From: Dokdonia sp. PRO95 | GTDB taxonomy: Bacteria > Bacteroidota > Bacteroidia > Flavobacteriales > Flavobacteriaceae | DNA: 64,000 nucleotides | Assembly (NCBI RefSeq): GCF_000355805.1 | Contig: NZ_CM001837.1 | Location: 2,985,966 to 3,049,965, forward strand | Direction of reading: 5' to 3' | Shown: positions 54,640-61,755 of the stretch, one piece after another | Numbering within the stretch: the first letter of the stretch is position 1 | Layout: each line of letters begins with the position of its first letter | Program-made: the position numbers and the translations under genes | Notes under the pieces: generated by a model | What the model was told of the DNA's origin: nothing | Seen by the model: the letters and a program-made list of their open reading frames with translations, nothing else | Databases searched by the model: none

Positions 54640-55674
54640 CTATCCTTTCGCTAAGATGGCGTTATTTATCTCTTTAATCAATCCTGGACCTTCGTATACA
54701 AACCCTGTATAGAGCTGTACAAGTGATGCTCCTGCTTCAAGTTTATCTAGAGCGTCTTGCGCAGAGTGAATTCCTCCTACGCCTATGATTGGGAATGAGT
54801 TATTACTCTTATCTGATAGGTATTTAATCACACGTGTAGAACGATCTGTAACTGGCTTACCGCTTAATCCGCCATTACCTATTTCTGCAAGGCGAGCGTC
54901 CGTGGTTATTAAACCTTCTCTATTTACAGAAGTATTACTTGCGATCACACCATCTAGACCTGTTTCTTTTACAAGGTCTACAATCTCATCTAGTTGCTGG
55001 TCATTGAGGTCTGGAGCAATTTTAAGAACAATTGGTCGTTGTACTTCATACTTCTTATTTGCTTGCTGCACTGCTCCTATAAGTTCCTCTAGATAGTCTT
55101 TATCATTCAATTTTGCATGACTAGACACATTAGGGCAACTTACATTAAGCACAAAATAATCTACTACAGGATGTAATTCGTGAAAACAAGTTAGATAGTC
55201 TGCTGTATAATCTTCTGGCTTGGTATCGGTGTTCTTACCGATGTTTCCACCGATAATAATGTTGTTGTTTTTACGAGATTTTAATCGAGTTACCGCTTCG
55301 GCTACTCCTCCATTATTGAAGCCCATTCTGTTTATGAGACCTTGATCCTCTTTTAATCGAAACAGACGCTGCTTTGGGTTTCCTGCTTGTGCCTTTGGAG
55401 TAACGGTACCTATCTCAATGAAACCAAATCCTAAGTCCCCAAGTTCATTAAAAAGCTTTGCATCTTTATCAAAACCTGCCGCTAGTCCTACGGGGTTTTT
55501 AAAAGTAAGGCCCAGCACTTTGCGCTCTAGTCGCTTGTCTTCCACCTTACCCATACGATTAAGAAGTCCTGAGAGTCCTAATTTATGTAATCGCTTTATC
55601 CATCTAAAGGTAAAATAATGCACTTTTTCTGGATCAAAGGAAAAGAGAATTGGGCGTATGAGGAGTTTGTACAT
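54640..55674 (-). CDS. pyrD: Dihydroorotate dehydrogenase, class 2 (quinone)
   Basis: From ATG 55674 the protein has 344 residues and starts [23 protein letters not shown], the membrane-associating N-terminus of class 2 enzymes; the frame could extend 34 residues upstream but those have no family likeness. [31 protein letters not shown], the catalytic-serine region [14 protein letters not shown], and [12 protein letters not shown] for FMN are all present. It oxidises dihydroorotate and passes electrons to menaquinone. It complements the pyrR-pyrB group some 4 kb away. Confidence 0.95.
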   Translation of the reverse strand: MYKLLIRPILFSFDPEKVHYFTFRWIKRLHKLGLSGLLNRMGKVEDKRLERKVLGLTFKNPVGLAAGFDKDAKLFNELGDLGFGFIEIGTVTPKAQAGNPKQRLFRLKEDQGLINRMGFNNGGVAEAVTRLKSRKNNNIIIGGNIGKNTDTKPEDYTADYLTCFHELHPVVDYFVLNVSCPNVSSHAKLNDKDYLEELIGAVQQANKKYEVQRPIVLKIAPDLNDQQLDEIVDLVKETGLDGVIASNTSVNREGLITTDARLAEIGNGGLSGKPVTDRSTRVIKYLSDKSNNSFPIIGVGGIHSAQDALDKLEAGASLVQLYTGFVYEGPGLIKEINNAILAKG

Positions 55675-55747
55675 TTCGGTGGTTTCTGTGGTGCAAAAAT
55701 AGTCCAAAAAGAGGTATTTTTGAAGCAGAACTGAATGATGATTTTTA

Positions 55748-55763
55748 CGCTTTCGCGAAAGCG
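55748..55763. repeat. Exact palindrome between divergent genes
   Basis: CGCTTTCGCGAAAGCG lies between pyrD and pepT, which diverge, with TTTTTA on the left and TACTCA on the right. Not a terminator position. Confidence 0.92.
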
Positions 55764-55781
55764 TACTCACAACCACCCATT

Positions 55782-57029
55782 ATGATTGATAAAGACGCAC
55801 TTCTTAAAAGATTTATAAGCTACGTAACTACCTATACCGAAAGTGACCCTAACAGTGATACCACGCCAAGTACTGAGTGCCAGTGGGATCTTGCGAGACA
55901 GCTCAAGGATGAACTAGAAGCAATGGGAATGAGTGAGGTGACTATAGATGAGCATGCGTATGTGATGGCGACACTGCCTAGCAATGTAGATCACGATGTG
56001 CCAGTTATTGGTTTCATATCGCACTTTGATACAACTCCAGATTTTACGGGGAAAGACGTAAAACCGCAGATTTGGGAGAATTATGATGGTGGAGATCTTG
56101 TTCTCAATAAGGAACAGAATATCGTGTTATCTCCAGAATACTTTGATGATTTAAAGCAGTATAAAGGGCAAACTATTGTAACTACTGATGGTACTACCCT
56201 ACTAGGTGCAGATGACAAGGCGGGTATTACAGAGATTATGGAAGCAATGAAATACTTGCTTGAAAATCCTCAAGTAAAACACGGAAAAATACGCGTAGGC
56301 TTTACTCCTGATGAGGAAATAGGTCGTGGTGCACATAAATTTGATGTAGAAAAATTTGGTGCAGAATGGGCATATACGATGGATGGTAGCCAGATAGGCG
56401 AACTAGAATATGAGAATTTTAATGCTGCTGGAGCGGTGGTTACCATAGAGGGTAAAATTGTACACCCAGGCTACGCAAAAGGTAAAATGGTAAATAGTAT
56501 GTACATCGCTACAGACTACATAAACAGCTTACCTAGACTAGAAACTCCAGAGCATACTTCTGATCGTGAGGGGTTCTTTCACTTATATGATATTAACGGT
56601 AGCGTTGACAATACTACATTAGAATATATCATAAGAGATCACGACAAAGGACACTTTGAAGCTCGTAAACAAATGATGAGTCAACTAGCAGATGAGCTTA
56701 ATGCGCAGCTAGAAAAAGAAGTAGTGACTGTAGAGATTAAAGATCAGTACTTCAATATGCGGGAGAAAGTAGAGCCTGTAATGCACATTGTAGATATTGC
56801 AGAGGAAGCAATGAAATCATTAGACATAGAGCCACTTATTAAACCTATACGTGGAGGTACAGATGGATCACAACTCTCATTTATGGGGTTACCATGTCCT
56901 AACATATTTGCTGGAGGTCATAACTTCCATGGGAGATATGAGTATGTACCTGTGGAGAGTATGATGAAAGCTGTTGAGGTGATTGTAAAAATTACAGAAA
57001 TCACAGCTCAAAAGAACGCTAGCAACTAG
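55782..57029 (+). CDS. pepT: Peptidase T
   Basis: The 415-residue zinc aminotripeptidase removes the N-terminal residue from tripeptides. Zinc ligands follow the M20B order: GFISHFDTTPDF (His and Asp), LLGADDKAGITEI (bridging Asp), TPDEEIGRG (catalytic Glu and ligand Glu), and AGGHNFHGRYE (His). IRGGTDGSQLSF is the conserved substrate segment. No signal peptide, so cytoplasmic. Confidence 0.96.
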   Translation: MIDKDALLKRFISYVTTYTESDPNSDTTPSTECQWDLARQLKDELEAMGMSEVTIDEHAYVMATLPSNVDHDVPVIGFISHFDTTPDFTGKDVKPQIWENYDGGDLVLNKEQNIVLSPEYFDDLKQYKGQTIVTTDGTTLLGADDKAGITEIMEAMKYLLENPQVKHGKIRVGFTPDEEIGRGAHKFDVEKFGAEWAYTMDGSQIGELEYENFNAAGAVVTIEGKIVHPGYAKGKMVNSMYIATDYINSLPRLETPEHTSDREGFFHLYDINGSVDNTTLEYIIRDHDKGHFEARKQMMSQLADELNAQLEKEVVTVEIKDQYFNMREKVEPVMHIVDIAEEAMKSLDIEPLIKPIRGGTDGSQLSFMGLPCPNIFAGGHNFHGRYEYVPVESMMKAVEVIVKITEITAQKNASN

Positions 57030-57039
57030 TTAATTACTT

Positions 57040-58233
57040 ATGAATCCTTCTGCTACAGGCTGGATAAATAAACACTTCCCAAGGCTTCTTGACTACCTTG
57101 TTAAGAACCCTATGGATGAACGTGAATTTTATGACTCGCTACGAGCCAAGGGTTTTATTTATGGACACTCGCTAGACACCTTGCTGGATAGTGAATCCTC
57201 ACAACTTAAGTGGACGGTACAAGAGAAGACAAAGATTAACCTCTTTGACGCACTTGCTTTTACGTATTACGACACGATTGCAAATCCTAGGCAAGAAGAT
57301 TGCCTAGAGGCTATCGTTTCATTTTATAAACTGTTAGACAAAAAGGAACAGTACTTTATTAAAATCCCATTGGGTAATGAATCTGCTTCCTCTAAGGTGG
57401 AGAAGATTATCCATCAGCGGGTGCAGACTAATGAGTCTGCTCTGCAGAAGAGTTTTAGCCATCTTATCACTAATGCTTTAGTGTTTATAGACATCCTAAG
57501 TTTTGATCACTACCTCATTACCCAAGGTGATCCTTATGAGTATGCAAAAAACCTAGAGGCTGTTCTTACAGAATCTATATGGCTTGCATTGCAACAAAAA
57601 GAAAGTAAAGATGAATATAACAAGCTCCTTATAAAACTATTTGAAAGCTCTGTACGTTATAACGAACTCATAAAGCACACGCATACTGAAGTTTCTGAGA
57701 TTAACCTCGGGATTATCACAGAACCCCTAGAGCAACAATACCTTCTAGATTTATGTAGTCTATCACTATGGGATGATGAGAAAATCGATAAGCATGAACG
57801 CGAATTCATAATGCAGTTCTGTACGATTATGGGACTTGATGAAAAAGGGTATCTAGATGCGGTACTTGCTGTAAAAACTTTCCTGACAGAACACGGCACA
57901 GAGATATCCTATCTTAAGTACAGCAATCCTATAAAGCATTTTTATAGTCAGACGACTTCTTCTGTGGGTAATCTTATATCACGCAATAGCAAACGTCTTG
58001 TGAGAGAAATAAGAGAGAGTCGTGACTTGGTAATTTTACTAGGTCAGTCTACTACCCGTGATTTATCTAAAGAAGAACGTAAACTAGTAAAGAAACAACT
58101 ACTTGACATTTGTAAAAGCATACCGTCACTCGCTGTATTCTTACTTCCAGGAGGAGGATTACTACTTCCTATTCTCGTGCGATTAATTCCTACTATGCTC
58201 CCTAGTGCTTTTAATGAGAATCTTGAGGATTAG
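57040..58233 (+). CDS. LETM1-related biofilm-associated protein
   Basis: The 397-residue protein matches the flavobacterial family named LETM1-related biofilm-associated protein. The N-terminus MNPSATGWINKHFPRLLDYL is characteristic, and the C-terminal region KKQLLDICKSIPSLAVFLLPGGGLLLPILVRLIPTMLPSAF resembles the LETM1 core. The hydrophobic GGGLLLP segment is the only likely membrane-associating part; the rest is helical and soluble. It follows pepT by ten bases. Its 3' end overlaps the convergent LytTR regulator by four bases. The biofilm link is the family name, not seen here. Confidence 0.75.
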   Translation: MNPSATGWINKHFPRLLDYLVKNPMDEREFYDSLRAKGFIYGHSLDTLLDSESSQLKWTVQEKTKINLFDALAFTYYDTIANPRQEDCLEAIVSFYKLLDKKEQYFIKIPLGNESASSKVEKIIHQRVQTNESALQKSFSHLITNALVFIDILSFDHYLITQGDPYEYAKNLEAVLTESIWLALQQKESKDEYNKLLIKLFESSVRYNELIKHTHTEVSEINLGIITEPLEQQYLLDLCSLSLWDDEKIDKHEREFIMQFCTIMGLDEKGYLDAVLAVKTFLTEHGTEISYLKYSNPIKHFYSQTTSSVGNLISRNSKRLVREIRESRDLVILLGQSTTRDLSKEERKLVKKQLLDICKSIPSLAVFLLPGGGLLLPILVRLIPTMLPSAFNENLED

Positions 58234-58988
58234 GCAATCCACGTTTTAAAGTCTTTTACACGCTCTCTGCTCACAATAATTTCTTGCTCATTCCACGTAT
58301 TGAGCTTTATTTTTAGTCTTGAGTTTGTGTAGGCTATGATATCTGCTATGGCATTGATATTTACGTAAAATTTCCTGCTTACGCGAAAGAATGTCTCAGG
58401 CTCTAGATCGTTTTCGAGTAGCTCCAGCGTAGTATCAAGTAAATAATTACGTCCATCTACAGTACCTGCGTAGGTTCCTTTGTTTTCACTATAAAAACAC
58501 TCAATCTCATCTATAGGAATCATTTTTATATGCTGTCCTATTTTTGTGGTAAAACGCTTTTTATATTCTCGCTCAACGGGCGTTGCACCTAGCAACTTTC
58601 GGATGTCTTCAAAGTTGAGTGACACGTCTTGCGACTTAGGCATGCGCTCCTTGTATTTGCTTACTGCTTTTTCTAAGTCTTCGTCGTCTATTGGTTTTAA
58701 TAAATAATCTACGCTATTGAGTTTAAAAGCTTGTAGCGCATATTCATCAAACGCTGTTGTAAAAATAATAGCACTCTTCACCTCTACTTGATCAAAAATC
58801 TCAAAAGACAACCCATCTGAGAGTTGAATGTCTAGAAAAATCAAATCTGGGTGCGTATTTGTCTTAAACCAGGCCACAGCTTCCTTTACAGAATGCAGCA
58901 TTTCATTTACAGTAACTCCTACTTCGGCAAGCATTCTATTAAGGCGTCTTGCAGATGGTTTTTCGTCTTCTATAATGAGTACGTTCAT
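58230..58988 (-). CDS. LytTR-family response regulator
   Basis: The 252-residue protein has an N-terminal receiver domain with phospho-acceptor D53 (LIFLDIQLSDG), switch threonines in IIFTTAFDEYAL and lysine in LLKPIDDED. The C-terminal LytTR DNA-binding domain holds YSENKGTYAGTVDGRNYLLDTTLELL and FFRVSRKFYVNINAI. It should bind direct-repeat promoter sites as a dimer when phosphorylated. No histidine kinase gene is next to it; the upstream gene is an amidohydrolase, and three 2TM proteins lie beyond. Confidence 0.92.
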   Translation of the reverse strand: MNVLIIEDEKPSARRLNRMLAEVGVTVNEMLHSVKEAVAWFKTNTHPDLIFLDIQLSDGLSFEIFDQVEVKSAIIFTTAFDEYALQAFKLNSVDYLLKPIDDEDLEKAVSKYKERMPKSQDVSLNFEDIRKLLGATPVEREYKKRFTTKIGQHIKMIPIDEIECFYSENKGTYAGTVDGRNYLLDTTLELLENDLEPETFFRVSRKFYVNINAIADIIAYTNSRLKIKLNTWNEQEIIVSRERVKDFKTWIA

Positions 58989-59037
58989 GAGTTGGTTGTT
59001 TGATGATTTTTTTGATGTACGTAAAAATACTAATTCT

Positions 59038-60174
59038 TTATTCTTGTGCGATAAGCACGCCTTCTTTCCAGATATTTGCTATCGAGTTTATGTTCATCAC
59101 ATCATCTACAGGAGATTTATCAAGCAATAACATATCTGCTTTAAATCCTGTTTTGATGTATCCCACGTTCTCTAAAGAAAACTTATCTGCCGGTAATGAG
59201 GTGGCACTCGCTAGCACTGCTTCTTTAGGTAATCCCGCTTTCGCGAAAAAAGCTAATTCCTTATACAAATCGCTACCTATATTAATATTGGCATTAGGTG
59301 GATCTGTACCTGCTAGTATCGGAATTCCTGCATCATATAGGCGTTTAACTTCCTTTAGGAGACGCGCTTCTATTTCGGCAGTTTCTTCAGGAGTTTTATT
59401 GTAGTACAGTGGCTGAATCAATACTGTGGTAAGTATGGTAGGTATCACAAAGAAGTTTGCATCTTCATTAAGTTGATCGAGCTGTGCTACTGTGAGAGGC
59501 GCATCATTATAAATATGTACAAGACCATCTGCACCGCTTGAGAGTGCATCAAAAGCATCTTGCGCTCGTGATACATGTACAACTGCTATTTTATCTGCCT
59601 TATTTGCTTCTTTAATAATAACCGCTACGGTTTCTTTATCAAGTGTAGCTTTCCAAGGTTCTACAATGATTTTTATATAATCAACTCCAGCAGCTACACG
59701 ATCTGCTACCCATTGTTGCGCATCTTCTGGCCCCGAAAGTGTGGGAATAGGAAAACCGTATTGTGTACCGTGACCGCCTTCTGTAGTGGCTGCATATCCT
59801 GCGCGATACAATCTAGCATTGCCAGGCGTATCACGTAGATTAATCATTCCCTCTTGCATAGGTTCCATGCCGTGCATGTCTAGCAAATTGAGAACACCTG
59901 CTTGGGCTGCTTCTTGTAGTTGTGGTGCTGCCCATGTATGTACATGTGAGTTAGTAAGAGCTGGCATTAAGAACTTCCCAGTGCCGTCTATGGTAGTCTG
60001 TGCAGTAAGTGGGTTTGAAGACACCTCACTGATGATTCCGTTTTCTACTTTTACAAATTGATTTGCTAAGATTTCGGTGCCATTAAATAAGGTTACATGT
60101 TCTACCACAAAACTTTGTTGCGCGCTCACTGAGTAGAAGCTCACGAATAGTAAGATAAATAGCGTACGTATCAT
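59038..60174 (-). CDS. Secreted amidohydrolase
   Basis: From ATG 60174 the protein has 378 residues and starts MIRTLFILLFVSFYSVSAQ, a signal peptide; the longer frame to 60255 runs into the upstream gene. The metal motif is NSHVHTW (HxH), an AVVHVSRAQDAFDAL histidine follows, and ILAGTDPPN carries the final aspartate, as in the amidohydrolase superfamily (imidazolonepropionase/prolidase-like). It is probably periplasmic or exported. It overlaps the third 2TM gene by four bases (ATGA). AFFAKAG reflects a palindrome copy. Confidence 0.85.
   Translation of the reverse strand: MIRTLFILLFVSFYSVSAQQSFVVEHVTLFNGTEILANQFVKVENGIISEVSSNPLTAQTTIDGTGKFLMPALTNSHVHTWAAPQLQEAAQAGVLNLLDMHGMEPMQEGMINLRDTPGNARLYRAGYAATTEGGHGTQYGFPIPTLSGPEDAQQWVADRVAAGVDYIKIIVEPWKATLDKETVAVIIKEANKADKIAVVHVSRAQDAFDALSSGADGLVHIYNDAPLTVAQLDQLNEDANFFVIPTILTTVLIQPLYYNKTPEETAEIEARLLKEVKRLYDAGIPILAGTDPPNANINIGSDLYKELAFFAKAGLPKEAVLASATSLPADKFSLENVGYIKTGFKADMLLLDKSPVDDVMNINSIANIWKEGVLIAQE
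59236..59251. repeat. Palindrome variant inside the amidohydrolase gene
   Basis: CGCTTTCGCGAAAAAA keeps the left arm and core; on the minus strand it is read as F-F-A-K-A-G. Confidence 0.75.
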
Positions 60175-60515
60175 GAATTCCTGTTTTCGCGAAAGCGGTT
60201 TGAAAACTCCTCTTCCTCTTGATTCATAAACTCTTGAATCTTGCGATCTTCCCACTTTTTTATAAATGTTAAAAATCGAAAGCCTTTAAAAACATATATC
60301 CAATGCACTAGCAGCGATAATCCCCAGAAAAAAGGTGTTGTATATCGTACCCACCACGGGGCATTACCCAGCACATCGAAGTTAAAAAACATGCCCGAAT
60401 AGAATAATTGCAGGAGGATATTAATCACAATATAAACCGTGAGGTGTCTATAAAAACCTTTTTCTTCTTCTACGCGTTTTTTTGCGCGTTCATATTTACT
60501 ATTATTTGATTCCAT
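60171..60515 (-). CDS. 2TM-domain protein, third of three
   Basis: The 114-residue protein starts with the charged stretch KYERAKKRVEEEKGFYRHLTVYIVINILL (family signature), has two hydrophobic helices (about 25-45 and 60-80) and ends KKWEDRKIQEFMNQEEEEFSNRFRENRNS. The 2TM family occurs in Bacteroidota, often next to or fused to LytTR systems. Its stop codon overlaps the amidohydrolase start. RFRE near its end is encoded by a palindrome copy. Possibly a membrane-bound sensor accessory; that is inference. Confidence 0.85.
   Translation of the reverse strand: MESNNSKYERAKKRVEEEKGFYRHLTVYIVINILLQLFYSGMFFNFDVLGNAPWWVRYTTPFFWGLSLLVHWIYVFKGFRFLTFIKKWEDRKIQEFMNQEEEEFSNRFRENRNS
60182..60197. repeat. 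Palindrome variant inside the third 2TM gene
   Basis: TGTTTTCGCGAAAGCG (two mismatches) is read as N-R-F-R-E-N on the minus strand. Confidence 0.75.
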
Positions 60516-60826
60516 TAGTTCTTAAATAATGTATTAGACTGTGATTCTTGTTCTTCTTTTTTTAAGTGTTCTTCTATTTTCCTTTTCTCCCAACCTTTGC
60601 CTAAAAAAAAGTTGACACCGTATAGTTTAATTGCTTCAATAACGATACCCAGTAAAGAGAAGCCTATTACCCACAATATCCAAGGATTGCGAAATTCATT
60701 AACGTAGTAGTTTATGGCTGCTACCACTGCCGAGACAATGATTGCATTGACAATCTTACCATAAAATTTTCTAACACGTTGCACATGTTCTGTAGCTCTT
60801 TGATACTTTTCTTTCTGTGTTTCCAT
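60515..60826 (-). CDS. 2TM-domain protein, second of three
   Basis: The 103-residue protein begins EKYQRATEHVQRVRKFYGKIVNAIIVSAVVAAINYYV, has two hydrophobic helices, and ends GKGWEKRKIEEHLKKEEQE. The pattern is the same as in its two neighbours, so the three arose by tandem duplication. Its last base overlaps the start of the third copy. Confidence 0.85.
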   Translation of the reverse strand: METQKEKYQRATEHVQRVRKFYGKIVNAIIVSAVVAAINYYVNEFRNPWILWVIGFSLLGIVIEAIKLYGVNFFLGKGWEKRKIEEHLKKEEQESQSNTLFKN

Positions 60827-60832
60827 GTTATC

Positions 60833-61117
60833 TTATTTAAAGTCCTCTTTACGAATGTACTCATCTATCTTACGTTTTTCCCAATCTTTTGAGAAGAAAG
60901 GATTCCACCCGAAGGTCTTTGCAGCATGACTAAGTATCCCGATTCCCCAACCTGCGATAGGAAAAATAGCCCAGAAAAAACCTGTGGTATAAAAATTTAA
61001 TACTAAGAAAAAGCATACAAAGATGAGGTATGTCCCTAGGTGTGTATAAAACTCTTTAAGCTCGCTTACTCTTGCTCTTGCTCTATCGTACTTTGTGTTT
61101 TCTGTTGTTGTGTTCAT
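60833..61117 (-). CDS. 2TM-domain protein, first of three
   Basis: From ATG 61117 the protein has 94 residues and starts MNTTTENTKYDRARARVSEL; the frame extends 36 residues upstream but without family likeness. Two helices (LGTYLIFVCFFLVLNFYTTGFFWAIFPIAGWGIGILSHA) and the end DWEKRKIDEYIRKEDFK match the family. It heads the minus-strand group of three 2TM genes, amidohydrolase and LytTR regulator. Confidence 0.85.
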   Translation of the reverse strand: MNTTTENTKYDRARARVSELKEFYTHLGTYLIFVCFFLVLNFYTTGFFWAIFPIAGWGIGILSHAAKTFGWNPFFSKDWEKRKIDEYIRKEDFK

Positions 61118-61255
61118 AATGTTTGTTTTTTTGTTTGATGGTGTAAATATCATATCAAAGCTTCTTTTTTTAAAGTAGTACTTACCGAAGTGTAGAAATT
61201 CATTACTGAATTGTAAAACTGTCATAAACTCATTGAAATCACCTCTTATAAACCG

Positions 61256-61263
61256 TATCTTTA
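61256..61263 (+). promoter_or_regulatory. Promoter of the small Lacal_2735-type gene
   Basis: TATCTTTA resembles TAnnTTTG, and TTG at 61233-61235 is a possible -33 element with a 20-base spacer, 13 bases before the start at 61277. Confidence 0.45.
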
Positions 61264-61276
61264 TGTAAAAAAAGTT

Positions 61277-61441
61277 ATGTTCGGATTATTTAAAAAGAAA
61301 AGCGAAGTAGAAAAACTTCAGGAAAAACACAAACAGATATTAGAAAAGGCGTTCCAACTATCTAAAACTGATAGAAGTGCTAGCGATAGTTTATATGCAG
61401 AAGCTGCAGAGATTGAAAAGCAAATATCGCAGCATTCGTAA
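61277..61441 (+). CDS. Lacal_2735-type small protein (54 residues)
   Basis: The short frame reads MFGLFKKKSEVEKLQEKHKQ at its start and YAEAAEIEKQISQHS at its end. The family start MFGLFKKK and a coiled-coil-like Glu/Lys helix are typical of the small flavobacterial family named Lacal_2735. It is soluble and helical; function is unknown. A promoter-like box lies just upstream. Confidence 0.75.
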   Translation: MFGLFKKKSEVEKLQEKHKQILEKAFQLSKTDRSASDSLYAEAAEIEKQISQHS

Positions 61442-61523
61442 TTTTGTGCATTTATTATTGTGAAATCGTTAAGTAATTGTAAAAAAAATTATATTTTACA
61501 ACTGCAAACAAAAACACTCTAGT

Positions 61524-61697
61524 ATGAAATCCCTATTCTACTCATCGCCAAAACTGAGGCGATTAATGGCGTATCGAAGGAAAGCCATGTGCAACGCAAA
61601 AAAATGGAGCAATAAAGATGAAATGGCTAGTCACAGCTACCAGATTATGGTGCATGTAATTGACCAGAAGCTCTCTGCACTTACTGTTAATAAATAA
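61524..61697 (+). CDS. Small basic protein (57 residues)
   Basis: The frame starts MKSLFYSSPKLRRLMAYRRK, is rich in Lys and Arg in its first half, and ends SHSYQIMVHVIDQKLSALTVNK. It has an ATG start, a TAA stop and sits between the previous small gene and dnaX on the same strand. I do not recognise a family. The basic, short sequence would suit a nucleic-acid- or ribosome-associated protein, but this is a guess. Confidence 0.5.
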   Translation: MKSLFYSSPKLRRLMAYRRKAMCNAKKWSNKDEMASHSYQIMVHVIDQKLSALTVNK

Positions 61698-61755
61698 GCA
61701 ATAAAGAGTCCATACTCACTAGCATAATATTACGTACCCCTTTATATTTGTGAGT

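Noticed and set aside
55675-55776. N-terminal extension of pyrD by 34 residues
   Set aside because: The added residues run through the palindrome, have no family likeness, and the ATG at 55674 gives the standard class 2 start.
61743-61750. Promoter TATATTTG giving a leaderless dnaX transcript
   Set aside because: The box is only six bases before the ATG and no -33 element is present; a chance AT-rich match is as likely.
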